A stretch of 64,000 nt of DNA, from the NCBI RefSeq assembly GCF_009727055.1, contig NC_052354.1, forward strand, positions 42,731,121 to 42,795,120, given 5' to 3'. Of the stretch, positions 35,433 through 46,460 are shown piece by piece. Within the stretch, counting starts at the first letter, position 1. Every line of letters begins with the position of its first letter. The notes beneath the pieces were generated by a model, which did no database searches, had not been told where the DNA came from, and was given only the letters and a program-made list of their open reading frames with translations. Made by a program: the position numbers and the translations under genes. The stretch is from Benincasa hispida (taxonomy: Eukaryota; Streptophyta; Magnoliopsida; Cucurbitales; Cucurbitaceae).

Positions 35433-35560
35433 AGATTCATAGTTGCATTACTTATAGCTTCCTTGTTCGTAGACAAAGCTAATTCAGAATTGTCTTTCAT
35501 TCCAAGGCATAACTTATTTTGTTATGCCTTGAATGAACTCTACATGAGATTCATAGTTGC
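35433..35560 (-). pseudogene. plastid 16S leader, partly duplicated
   Basis: The upstream leader of 16S (with 'gtagacaaagctaattc' and 'ttcattccaaggcataact') runs to about 35512. A second partial copy, 'catgagattcatagttgcat', is at 35543-35562. Confidence 0.65.
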
Positions 35561-35860
35561 ATTACTCATATTTTAGATGTCCGAATCGCCTTAAATCTCC
35601 CAGAATTGGTCAAAACACTCCTCATAACCCCTATTTTCTGGCTAATAGTTTCATAACTTTAATTCCACAATTCTAGTCAATAGCAATCAAATCAAAATCC
35701 ATAAAAACGTTAGAGGGACATTAGAAGTAGCTTACCTTGAATTTAGAAGCTTCGAATCAACCTCTGAGTCCACGAATTAGCTTAGAACCGAGCCCCTCTA
35801 TTTTCCTCAAACAACTCCGACACCACTGTTTTTCTTCTTTTGTATTACCTCTTCTTACTG
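35561..35860. other. unassigned sequence between plastid pieces
   Basis: Not recognised as plastid. Contains 'cttaccttgaatttagaagc' and a 66-codon frame of no known family. Confidence 0.3.
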
Positions 35861-36043
35861 CCGTAGACAAAGCTAATTCGGAATTTTCTTTCATTCCAAG
35901 CATAACCAACCAAAGTAGCTTCCGTCATTTATATTGAACAGAAGCAAAAGCCTCAGTAAGTGTCGGACGGTAATAAAAAAGTCATAGCAAACCCTGTAGC
36001 TACTTGTACTAAAAATCCACCTAATTTATTTTTCTCTAATTTG
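35861..36043 (-). pseudogene. petB: plastid 16S leader piece joined to petB fragment
   Basis: 35861-35907 repeats the 16S leader. From about 36028 down to 35915 the minus strand reads LGGFLVQVATGFAMTF, then a one-T insertion shifts the frame before the R-P-T-L-T-E-A-F-A part of cytochrome b6. petB and the rRNA leader are not neighbours in plastid DNA, so this is a rearranged join. Confidence 0.7.
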
Positions 36044-36086
36044 GACAATAGAGTGCCCAGATCGTTACGCCTTTCGTGCGGGTCGA

Positions 36087-36120
<34 letters not shown>

Positions 36121-36898
36121 TCGTTATAGTTACGGCCGCCGTTCACTGGGGCTCGGCGCTGGCTCCCCTGTCATCAGGTCACCAAATTCTTTGACCTTCC
36201 GGCACTGGGCAGGCATCAGCCCCATACATGGTCTTACGACTTTGCGAAGACCTGTGTTTTTGGTAAACAGTCGCCCGGCCTATCAGCTGTGACCCCCTTT
36301 GTGAGGAGGCACCTCTTCTCCCAAAGTTATGGGGCTTATTTTCCGAGTTCCTTAGAGAGAGTTATCTTGCGCCCTAGGTATCTCTACCTACCCACCTGTG
36401 TCGGTTGGTACAGGTACCCTTTGTTGAAGGTCGTTCGAGCTTTTCTTGGGAGTATGGCATGGGTACTTCAGCACCATAGCGCCTGGTACTCGAACATTAG
36501 CTCGAGGTATTTTCTCTACCCCTTCTTACCTGAAAAAACAGGGGCACCTTGCGTCCTTGAACCATAACCATCTTTCGGCTAACCTAGCCTCCTCCGTCCC
36601 TCGGACAACAAGGTAGTACAGGATATTCACCTGTTGTCCATCGACTACGCCTTCGGCCTGATCTTAGGCCCTGACTCACCCTCCGTGGACGAACCTTGTG
36701 GAGGAACCCTTAGGTTTTCGGGGCATTGGATTCTCACCAATGTTTACGTTACTCAAGCCGACATTCTCACTTCCGCTTCGTCCACCACTGCTCGCGCAGG
36801 TGCTTCCCTCTAAGGCGGAACGCTCCCTTACCGATGCATTTTTACATCCACAGCTTCGGCAGATCGCTTATTTGAAGCAACGAAAAGTGTAACTTGGA
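36044..36898 (-). pseudogene. plastid 23S rRNA gene, middle part
   Basis: The minus strand contains 'GATCTGCCGAAGCTGTGGAT' (about 36867-36848), 'ATGCATCGGTAAGGGAGCGT' and, at the other end, 'AGCGAAATTCCTTGTCGGGT'. It covers roughly 850 bp of 23S without the domain V part found at 34331. Confidence 0.85.
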
Positions 36899-36908
36899 AT
36901 AACTATAA

Positions 36909-36967
36909 CGGTGACGGTGCCGAGTGGAAGGGGCCGCGCTCAACGGATAAAAGTTACTCTAGGGATA
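36909..36967 (+). pseudogene. plastid 23S rRNA short fragment, duplicate of 34695-34755
   Basis: 'ggtgccgagtggaaggggcc' to 'gttactctagggata'. It shares the same abrupt end and the same following host bases as the first copy. Confidence 0.8.
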
Positions 36968-37170
36968 TTCATATGACATATTATTTATTTAGTATTAACT
37001 TTGAATTCATATGATATTTGATTTATTTAGATTAACTTTGATGTTTTAGTGTTAAAATGTTTAGTTTATTATTATGTTTAAGAAGTTGATATTTATAGTT
37101 TAATACAAAATTATTGTGATAGTTAACAAGTTTAGTATAGTTTCAAAAGTTTAATAATTTTAGTTTATTT
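36968..37170. repeat. AT-rich direct repeat flanking plastid block, copy 3
   Basis: Parallel to 33931-34110. It is followed to 37555 by further AT-rich sequence built from 'gtttaatttattg'-type words. Confidence 0.7.
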
Positions 37171-37559
37171 ATATGAAAATTATTGTTGTTATGTTTATTG
37201 TGATAAGTTGATATTTTCTAGTATTAACTTTGAAAATATAGTTTAAAATAGTTTGAAAAAGTTTAATTAATTTAATTTTTATTTTTGTATTAAATTTGAA
37301 AAATACTTTTAAAAAGTTTACCTCATTTTAATTTGAAAAGTTTAATTTGTTGTTATTTTAAAAATAGTATAAAAAGTTAATTTATTGTTATGTTTAAAAA
37401 TAGTTAAAAAAAAGTTTAATTTATTGTATTGTTTAAAAAGTTTGATGTTCATAAAACTTAAAAAGTTTATGTTTATAAACTAAAAAATTTAATATTTTTT
37501 AATATACTTCTTTAAAAAGTATAATACAAAAATTGATGTTTGTCTTTTTTTTTTTTTAG

Positions 37560-38906
37560 AAAATGGCAGGCAAATGCTTGGGATTTTTGTTTACAAAATG
37601 GTAATATGATTGATGGTATTGATGGAGTTGAGTATGACCAACCACCAAGTGGGAGTTTACCATAAATGTGAACAGTGGAATTGTATTAAACAATTCATTC
37701 AAATCATTGGGATGTTACTTAGTGTAGAATAGGAGCAAAATCAGATAGAAATAATATATAGACATCCCAATCTAGAACCATCAGGATCAATAAGATATAC
37801 GTCATTCCCTATTTCGAATGCACAAGCATGAACTTGATGTTCTCAATGGCAATGCCAGTGCCAAATGTAGTGCATTTATATGTAAATGTAAATATGATAG
37901 GGGTGGATCCTGATACATCATTTAACCAGTTTGAAGATCCAACTCAATGTATCGATCCTGATAATGAAATGAGATGCTTTGTAAGTAAATGTAAATATGA
38001 TAGGGGTGGGTCAGTTGCATCGCCATGTGATAATGAAGATATGGTGGCTAACAACCTGTTACAGAGACTTCAGAATAGAAACAGATGACGAATTTGAAGT
38101 GTTGGATTTCGATGATCGTGAACATGAGATGCTTTCAGATATATTCAATGATTTGGATATGAATGTATTGAATAGCATTTGGGAACATGACCCAATTGTA
38201 GCTCCTATGGACGTTGACAATATGCAATTATATAAAGGAATGATTTGTCAAGACAAGAAAATGCTACAACAGTGGTCAAATGTTTTGCTATAAAGTGTCA
38301 CGCACCATACGAGGTTGTTGAATCTACACCGATGATTTGGACAATTCGGTATAAGAAGTGGGAGAAGGTTGCAAGTGGAGACTTCGTGCAATAAAGAAAA
38401 AAAATCGCATGGCTTGTTCGAGATCACTAAGTATGATGAGCAGCATACATGTTTTTATTCAGAACTAAGTTCAAAGTCACGTGCAAGTGATTCATCAATG
38501 ATTGCACTGAATTCTGTGATGCCGTAAGAGAAAAAACCATCTATCAGTGTGGCACAACTGCAGTCCGACATTAAAACAAAGTTTGGATATCATGTCTTAC
38601 CATAGGGTATGGGAGGGAAAAAGAAAAGCGTTGGCTAAAGTATTTGGTGATTGGGATGAGTCTTATAAATAGGTGTTATATATGGTTAAGCAGACCAATC
38701 CCGGAACACGAATAGAGTGGCGAGTTAAAGAAACGCTTACTGAAGGCCATGTTATCCTAACTTCTATATTTGGTATTTGGTCCTTGTTAATAGAAGCTTT
38801 TAATAAATGCCGGCCGATCATTCAGATAGATGGTACACACTTGTACGACAAATATAGAGGAAAACTGTTATTTCTACATTTGATATGCGCGAAGCATATA
38901 TACTGA
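37560..38906 (+). pseudogene. mudrA-type MULE transposase, N-terminal and start of DDE domain
   Basis: Pieces in several frames follow the usual mudrA order: an acidic N-terminal region (37828-38290), a FAR1/zinc-binding-like block with VVESTP and HTCFYSELSSKSRAS (38310-38480), 'KFGYHVSYHRVWEGK' (38580-38625), KVFGDWDESYK, and a frame from 38673 with VKQTNPGTRIEWRVK and 'CRPIIQIDGTHLYDKYRGKL', where D is the first catalytic acid. The remainder of the DDE domain, with the other two acids, is missing; the sequence passes into a ~100-bp-spaced duplication of 'gatatgcgcg...agcatata' (38883, 38982). Numerous stops and frameshifts make it dead. Confidence 0.75.
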
Positions 38907-38989
38907 CAAATATATGATGCGTACACACTTGTACGACAATTTCGTGAGCTCAAGATGATGCAAACGAGGAAACCGTCATAAGATATGCG

Positions 38990-40510
38990 CGAGCATATAT
39001 ACTACAAATGATGGGTGGAAGTCTGTTTTCAGATAAATTAAGTCATTTTGTTCGCTTGATGTTCCTGCCACTGTTAGCTAAACCTCCCATGATGCGGGGC
39101 CGTATTCATTGGGCGTGGAGCATGCTTGGCATGGTTGTATAAACAACTATTAAAGCAACAAGACCTAAGGTTCGAGAGATAGCTGGGCCTCTCATACTTT
39201 GCAACTATGGCGGGAGCGATTTCCAACAATGGCTCCACAGCTACAACTGTTAATGACGCTAAGTTAGTTGGACGAGCCTACGGTTCCCGGTATGTTGTTT
39301 TAATTCAATTTAATTTTATATCACTGATCTAGTATTTTAAATTCTAAATTATTCAATTTAAAAATTTAGGGCGAAAAGACAAAATTTTGTGTGACTAGGA
39401 CAGCTTACACATGTAGTCAACCAGTAAGATACATGTTTGATCTGCTTCACCTGAACAGGTACATTACACTAAACCTAATGATTATTTATTCACATTTTTA
39501 TTCTATTTGTCTTTAATATTCTCTAATATAATATTTTGTTCAGGTTATTGTAGCCGTAACAAAATTATGTGCATATTTTGCCTTATTTTTGTACGAATGG
39601 TCCAAAATATATGGTGGACGATGAGTCCTCTCAATGTTTCACATTGGTGAGGGCATCTTCCTTGACAGGGTGATGAGACAATTTGGTTTTCAGCAGATAT
39701 TCCCATCACCTTGGAAACTGAACTCGTACTGCAATGATATGACCTAAGGACTGGAGATGGTCCGAAAAAGTTGCACATTTGGTAGTGCGATGGCACTAAG
39801 TGCACGGGTTTATGCAGTGGGGTTCTCTGAACAGTTTGACACAGATTCACTCCATAATATATCATGTAGTAAAATAATCACCAAAGGCGCTACCTCACTT
39901 GTTCGGAAGCAGCTGTGGATCATCTGGTAATATGAAATGAATAATTATTCTAATTTTTTAATTAAATTTATTTTAAATATACTTAATGTTTTAAATTCAC
40001 AAAGATCGAACAACAGAGAAACTCCGTGAGGTTGCGAATGATCCGAACCAAGGTTCTTGTTAATATGTAGTGACAACCAAAAGCTATATGGAGGAAATTC
40101 ATTATATGTACGGATATACCTATTGTTCCTCCACCAGCTCTTAACGTAGAGGACCTGTTCGGGAAGATGATGAGTTTGATGAGGTTGCACATAATGTGGG
40201 GAAGAGTTGTCCCCTATGACGCAGATACAAAGTCAAACTGATTATGTTAGTCCGATGATGAGATGTCAGCATTTGTTCAGGACATTATGACTCAGAGGCT
40301 GTCCTTCGTCTCATACGTGCATTGGACATGGTCGGGGTCGTGGAGAGCATAATGAATATTTATATTATGAAGCGCCTGCAGAGGTACCAGAGCAACATCA
40401 AGAAGAACCCGAGCAACCTCAAGTTCGAAGTCGACGATGACAACCAATCTCGAAATACGACCGACGTCCCGCTTTTGGGACACATTGATTTTGTAATTAT
40501 TTTATATAAA
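38990..40510 (+). pseudogene. plant mobile domain (PMD, MAIN/MAIL-like) remnant
   Basis: After the transposase, frames on the same strand read GGSLFSDKLSHFVRLMFLPL (39010-39070), then in another frame CLAWLYKQLLK and REIAGPL (39125-39200), then RVMRQFGFQQIFPSPWKLNS (39668-39730). These are landmarks of the aminotransferase-like plant mobile domain found in MAIN/MAIL proteins and often carried by MULEs. Intron-like AT gaps (39300-39370, 39465-39545, 39930-40010) suggest an intron-containing ancestor. Stops in every frame show decay. The tail (40100-40500) is not recognised. Confidence 0.6.
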
Positions 40511-40699
40511 TGAGATATTTAATTTACATTTTTATTTTTATGAAGTTATTATATTTTTAATTATTCTTTTTAGAGTTAAATAAAATAATAAATATTTTAG
40601 ATTTTTTTTTTAAAAATGGGAAATAAAAAAAAAAAAAAAAAGAAGAAAGGATTAGAAAGAAAGGTGGAATGTGTAATAATTAAAAAGGAAAATAAAATA

Positions 40700-41180
40700 A
40701 ATTTGTACGGATTATCGCTCTCTATCAAAATCTCGCCACGCTCTCGATCACGCTCTCGCTCTCGCTCACGCTCACGCTCAAGCTCTCTCTCTTTCAAACC
40801 ACTCGTTGTCTCTCATAACTCGCTCTCGAATTTGATTAACTCGTTAGCTCGTTAGCGGCAAAAAGAAGAAGATTCATTAGCTCGTTAATTAGTCAGACTT
40901 GCTGAGATGACAGAATCCGTTTGAAAACAACAATATTTTCCTTAAAAAAAAAGAAAGATCGAGGGTTCAAAATTCGACCTACCTAGGTCGAATTTTCAAC
41001 CCTCGACTTATTTAAAACAACAATATTTTTACAAATAGTTTGAAAACAACAATATTTTCCTAAATAGTTTCTAAAAGTACAATATCCTTTTAATTTTCCC
41101 CAGATTTGATCCTAAGAAAAAAGAAATGTAAATAATATTTAAAAGAATCCTATTATTAAAAGACTATTCCTATGACGAGT
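40700..41180 (-). repeat. MULE right terminal inverted repeat region
   Basis: In reverse complement it gives the same order as the left end. It includes CTCGCT/CTCACG repeats (40728-40795) and an imperfect hairpin at 40959-41006 (22-bp arms, one mismatch). Confidence 0.5.
40959..41006. repeat. 22-bp inverted repeat (hairpin), one mismatch
   Basis: Arms TCGAGGGTTCAAAATTCGAC plus CT and its complement around a 4-bp centre. Counterpart of the hairpin at 32792. Confidence 0.85.
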
Positions 41181-41634
41181 TTGAGAAATTGTAATATATA
41201 TATTTTTAATTTCTTGAGGTGAGGATTTTTTTAATTCTAACATAGCCTAATTAATGGATTTTTTTTCACTTATTTTATGGGATCATTACTTCAAATATTG
41301 GAATAATGAGGGATATAAGACATTTTTTTTTTCAAAATTGAAATTTTTAAAGAATATTTTCAATTCAACAATAAAAATTTGGCCCCATTTTCTAAACGAG
41401 TGTTGTGGGGTGTTAACAATTTCTCCATACACAAACGACTCTCGAACTCAACTCTACTTTTTCGTAGACCATTTTTATTTATTTTTATTTTTAGAAAATC
41501 GTTAACTTAATTCCGTTGTCCAATCACACTGTAAAAATGACTGATAGCGACTCCTTTTTATGTTCTTTTAAAATTAACCCTTTTTGAGGACATCGGTCGC
41601 TCCGTATCATCACCTCGAGCATGTGGCAACAGCT

Positions 41635-41652
41635 TGGCGACTCCATTGGAGA
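41635..41652 (+). promoter_or_regulatory. gypsy primer binding site-like sequence
   Basis: TGGCGACTCCATTGGAGA resembles the 'TGGCGACTCTGTTGGGGA' type primer site of plant Ty3-gypsy elements. Confidence 0.5.
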
Positions 41653-42276
41653 TATGAGGTTCCACCTCGAGAGTTTGGTCATTTTCTCCCTTATCTTGAA
41701 TTGTTTTAATTTATTGAGTCTTTTTCCTTTCGTATATTACTATCGCACACACATTCACAAGCCTCCTACCTAGACTTTACCTAATAGGATTAGAATCAAG
41801 GACGAAGTAGTGTTGGCCTTTGAGGAACTTATGCTCTCGTACGGGCTCACGAAAAATTCTTACTCAATTTGGTCAGTCTGTCATGTACGACTTTTGACAA
41901 ATTTGAGGGCCTTTTTCATATAGGACTTTAAAGCATGGTTGACTTTGATTGAATCCTTTATGTTGATTTTATTGATTTATTATTTTACTTTACACACTAT
42001 TACAAGCCTCCTACCTGAGCTTTTTCTAATAGGTTAAGAATCGAGAATGGAGTAATGTGGCCTTCAAGAGGCTTACGCTTCCCTGTAAGCACACAAATTC
42101 TCACTCAATTTGGTTATTTTCGTCATTTACGACTATTTGATCAATTTCAGAACCATTATCACTTTATTTGAATCTTTTATATAATGAATTGTGATGTCAT
42201 GTTTATCTCTCTCTATTTTTGTCATATTCTTATGTTATTCTTCCATCATCATATCCTCTAAGTTTTATGATCTTAC

Positions 42277-44037
42277 TGTTGGAAATGTCCTAGAACTCGC
42301 AGTTCGTGTTAAACATTAAATTATCAATAATAATAAATTGTTGATTTTGCATTCTATTATAAAAATCCAATAAACATATCCATGGTTATAGTCTGAATAC
42401 TGTAACTTTATGTAGTGACATAAACAGGATCAAGTTAATAGTACATAGTCTAAATGGTCTAATAAGTATTTGGATGTTGGATATCTCATCCTAGTAACAC
42501 GATTGGATGCGTCCCCCTTTGTAGCTGTTACAAAGAGTTGTAAAGTGCTACAAATGATGTGATCCACAGATTGTTCATGTTGAGACATATGAGTGGGGGC
42601 ATCCTATGCAATGAGTTTGCATATAGACTGGACCACAAAAATTGTCATTTCTTTATAACGACCGTTTACTGTTAAAACTGACTATTTTATTTATTAAATA
42701 ATCTAGGTTAACTCGATCTTAATCCTGAGCTAGCTGAGTAGTCCAACAGCACTACTCAATAAGCCTCCCATTTTGGGGATAAGACCGGATGAATAGCTGG
42801 GGACATAGCCCTTCAAGATGGAATTCACTCCTACCCGATTTAGGGTTAGTAGATAGGTTGTTCTCTAAGTACTGATTCCAGGTCTTGAACAATCGGACCT
42901 CGCTTTCTCATGATAAAGAAAGGACTTGATTCATAAGGATTATGAATCAAAATTGTTCATTAGAGGGTCAGTGGGAACTTAAGGAACAAGATGTATTCAC
43001 AGGGGTAAATCGGTTATCTTGACCCAGTTGTGATTACGAACAACCTTGAAGGATCGACTTACTGATTATGATTATATAAATTGACATAATATATCTACAG
43101 TGAGGGGAGTTCAACTATGGGCTATAGTGGAGTGACCCATTAGTTAACGAATGAGGGTTAATTCGGTTTAATGAGTTTAGCCGATTAATCTTAGATCATT
43201 GGAGCCCATGATCTGTAAGTCCACAAGGTTCCCCTACTAGCTCGTAAATGGATAAGCTTTAGAGTAGCTTGAGAAGTTAATTTGAAACGTTCAAAATAGA
43301 ATTAAATGGAATAGGAGAATATATATTTTAAATATGATTTAAATATATGAAAATGGATTTATGTGAAAATTATATTTAATATTTGATTTAATTAATTAGA
43401 AATTTAAATAATTATTTATTAATTTTATTAGAAAATTAATTTATGAAATTGATTTTATAAAATTAATAAAATTTTCAGTTTTTGAAAATCATTTGATTTT
43501 GGGAAAAAATTTGAAAAGTTGGAAACATGCACAAAATGGAAAATCAATTTTTTCCATTACCATCTCCTGCATGCTCACACAAACACCACTTTCCTTCTTC
43601 ACATTTACTCCAACCATGAGCTGCAACTCATACAATGTTCTTCTTTGCATGTTCACCTGCAATAAATAAAGAAGATTGGAGTGAATTTGAGGTATGCATT
43701 CAATAGAAATTTTAGAGAAAATTTTGGGTTGAAGAAGAGTTCTTCAAGCAGTGTGGTATAATGAGCTTTTCCTTGTTTATTCATTTCTTCAAGTTGTTCT
43801 TGAGTCCCACAACTCGTTCTAAAGCTCCAATAGGATAGTGGAGAAGATCTTGAGGTGGTTCACGGTGCATTTTGGAGAAGATAACTGCTGTTGATCAAGA
43901 TCTTGAAGAGTTCTATAAAGGTATGACCACAAACCCTCTTTTATTAGATAAATATGCTTTAGTTTCTGCCAAAAATTAGTGAATTTGAATGCTTATTGAT
44001 CTTTTTTGATTCCGCTGCATGTTGATACACTCTCACA
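42277..44037 (+). mobile_element. solo copia LTR
   Basis: Starts TGTTGGAAATGTCC and ends CTCTCACA. It is flanked by perfect 5-bp target duplications CTTAC at 42272-42276 and 44038-44042. No internal region: it is a product of LTR-LTR recombination. It has the same architecture as the LTRs at 55456 and 56956. Confidence 0.85.
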
Positions 44038-44479
44038 CTTACATTGGGAGTCATTTCATCATCATGCATAATCCTAGACTTATAAACACTAATTCACATG
44101 TTGTGTCACTATTAGTTGGCATTTTGTTAAAGCTCATTAGGTATTGCATTTAGCCTTGTCTTTTTAAATATTAATGAATTTTGTTCACATTAGGTTTTTA
44201 TAATTGTTGCATGGTTTGTGAAATCTCACATGCTACTAAATAACTTTGAATAATTGAACCATTCTCTTTCTGTAAAAAGATTAAAAGAGTCAGAGTTTTT
44301 ACAAAATAGATCAAAAGATCTTTACCTCTCCATCATTATTTGGACTAGAAGGAAAGTCGAGTCAAGGAAGAGTTCACCAGCAAAGTGCAAGCAATTTGAA
44401 AGGATGTCAAGGAGATAAAAAGACAAGTGACAAGGGTTTTAGGATTACTTAGCCCATTTAAAGATAGACCATTGGTTGT

Positions 44480-45347
44480 GGCATTTAGATAAGTAGGATT
44501 GGTACATAACTAAGTTCCAGATGACACCTTTCCTTACCCACGTGGTTTTACCCATAAAAATCTACCAAATCCCTTTATCAGTAGGATTGAAGATATATTT
44601 TGTAGATGACTATAGTCAAACGTCACAGCAAGTTAGCCATTTGAATGACTTAGTGTCCACCCTAAGCATGCAAGCTTGCAAGAAGAATTTTAAAGATATG
44701 GGTAGCAGGGAGAGATTAAAATTTCTAGAAGAGAGATTATGTGCAATAGAAGACACCAGTATTCACGAAGGCATTGAGGCCACACAACTGTGTCTAGTCT
44801 CAGGTGTTATTTTATTCCACCCAAGTTTAAGATGCTAGAATTCGAGAAGTATAATGGGGCAGCTGCCTTAAAAGTCATCTCGTCATGTATGATGGAATAT
44901 ATCTGTCCACTTCTACGATGACAAAACTATTGATTCATCACTTTTAGGATCACCTAATTGCCATTATTTTATCTCGTGGAAATGAATATATTCTCTATTG
45001 AGTATGGGGTGTGATGAAGGTGCTAAGTATGTGTCATCCTTGTTCAGATATTCCAGTGCACCTACTGATCCCACTTTTCCCTTTAGTTGCATGTTAAAAG
45101 AAAAGATAGCCTAACTAGCTCAACTACTCATTGGTATATGCATTTGGATAACTCTCAAGTGCATGATTGGAAGGATTTGGCAGATCTGCTCTTTAAATAA
45201 TACAAGCACAATATTAATTTGGCCTTCCACAATTTAAATTTCTAATATATGGAAAAGGAAGCAATCATGACTTTCAAGGAATATGCTCAAGGATGTAGAA
45301 AAATGGTCATTCAGGGGGCAACCTCCCTCGATTGATAAGGAAATATT
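44480..45347 (+). pseudogene. Ty3-gypsy gag, first part
   Basis: A frame from 44521 contains 'RERLKFLEERLCAIEDTSIH' and EATQLCLVSGVI. It then shifts to PPKFKMLEFEKYNGAA (44818-44865). After the short repeat at 45003-45113 it continues as DWKDLADLLFK, a stop, YKHNINLA and EAIMTFKEYAQG, then PPSIDKEIF to 45347. This is the Retrotrans_gag (capsid) family order of plant Tat/Athila elements. Stops, frameshifts and two insertions make it non-functional. Confidence 0.75.
45003..45113 (+). repeat. SINE-like repeat, copy 6, inside gag
   Basis: 'tggggtgtgatgaaggtgct' to 'cagtgcacctactgatccc' and an A-rich end 'gttaaaagaaaaga'. It splits the gag frame, which shows that it is an inserted unit. Confidence 0.6.
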
Positions 45348-46030
45348 TGTTGAATGAGAAATTTTGGACCAATCGCAAATTTCCACATCATTTACTAAAT
45401 TAATGACAAAGTATCAAACAATTGAATTTGAGACTAATTAGAAGTCGACATGTGTCCCAAATTGTAGTTGAAGACATAAATTGAGAAGTCGGATGATGCC
45501 ATATGTTTCCTTCATGACCGTTGGATTGAATAAAATTAATTTGGTCAAATTTGATATTATTATTTGGGCTAAAAGTTCAATTGATCCTAAAAGTGGGCTT
45601 AATTTGATCGAAATGTCAAATAAGGCCCAAATCCAATTAGTTGGACCCAAGGGCTAGGATGGATCAACCAAGCCCAAGCCCACGAAGCCCACCTTAGAAC
45701 TTTATAAATAGAGGAATTCTCTTCCTTTGTGGGGGGTTATCAATTTTACACTCTAGAGAGCCTAGAGGTAATTCTCTATAATCAGAAGACTCCTTGACTC
45801 ATGAAGACTAAACCACTTCTTGAAGCTCAAGCTCTAAAGATACAAATATTCTTCTAGGACTTCAAACTTCAAGAACACCACACACTCTGCTTCCTTAAGT
45901 CAAGCGTACGCATTCAATCGAGAAAGAATCAGAGGATTAAGTGCTAGAGATTGAGCCACAACGCATCGAATCAACACAAACATAAGTTCAATTCCATGAA
46001 ATAATTTTCTCAGTAAATCTCGTGCGAACA
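45348..46030 (+). repeat. 5' LTR of the 10-kb element
   Basis: TGTTGAATGAG... to GCGAACA. Contains TATAAATAG at about 45704, consistent with plus-strand transcription. It matches 54668-55366 along most of its length, with many base differences, so the insertion is old. Confidence 0.8.
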
Positions 46031-46050
46031 AATTGACATGCCCAATGGGA
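46031..46050 (+). promoter_or_regulatory. primer binding site-like sequence of the 10-kb element
   Basis: 'aattgacatgcccaatggga' resembles the plant 'aattggcacgcccagtggga' type found directly after gypsy LTRs. Confidence 0.5.
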
Positions 46051-46450
46051 CCTCAGGTAAAAATAGAGCAAACAAGCTAACAAGGAAATCAAGCATACAA
46101 CATTGTCTGAGCACAACGCTCAAGGACCCCAAGCTATATAAAAACTACCCAACAGGTACCCCACCCCCAACTTATAGTAATACATTCTCCTCAATGTATT
46201 TTAAATAAATCTCAATAAAAATAAAAACAAGGGAACAGAAAACCTCCCATGAAAATGATGCACACACAGGACGGTGGTGGTCGGGCATCTCCCTCTGGCT
46301 CGATTAGGCTTTGGAGAGGCCTACAAAAAGAGAAAAATAAACAAAAAACTACAAAAGACAACCTATAAAATAAACAAAAAGTTAGCAAAACTAAAAGAAA
46401 GAAAAACTAAAAATAAAAACTGAGGGCAAAATAAAATAGGAAGGGAAAAG
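46051..46450. other. non-coding interior with purine tract
   Basis: On the minus strand AAGTTGGGGGTGGGG (about 46162-46148) looks like a polypurine tract closing the minus-strand unit to its right. No LTR follows it. Confidence 0.35.
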
Positions 46451-46460
46451 AAAACTAGCC

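Larger units (their letters stand above)
32540..41180 (+). mobile_element. Mutator-like element (MULE) with PMD gene, decayed
   Basis: The two ends are similar in opposite orientation. On the left are cctaagatggaatctg (32598), an 'aatattgttgtttt' block, a CGAGGGTTGAA hairpin and then GAGCGAGA repeats. On the right the same order occurs in reverse complement from about 41116 inward to 40720. Between them are a mudrA fragment, a plant mobile domain remnant and a plastid-derived block. Outer limits and target duplication are not fixed. Transposase and cargo are both broken, so it is immobile. Confidence 0.6.
41181..45347 (+). mobile_element. Ty3-gypsy element (Tat/Athila-like), 5' part
   Basis: LTR-like sequence to about 41630, a primer-site-like TGGCGACTCCATTGGAGA, an internal leader, and a gag remnant cut at 45347. 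The gag resumes at 55367. Other elements have inserted into it. Confidence 0.6.

Noticed and set aside
34115..36892. Several ORFs of 60-92 codons
   Set aside because: They lie within rRNA-derived sequence; no protein role.
34331..36898. Functional rRNA operon
   Set aside because: Pieces are partial, rearranged, mixed in orientation and carry changes at conserved positions.
39545..39865. Minus-strand 106-codon ORF
   Set aside because: Antisense shadow of the plus-strand PMD remnant.
40597..40855. Plus and minus ORFs rich in RSRSRS or ERERER
   Set aside because: Translation of the CTCGCT/CTCACG repeats in the MULE end; not a real SR protein.
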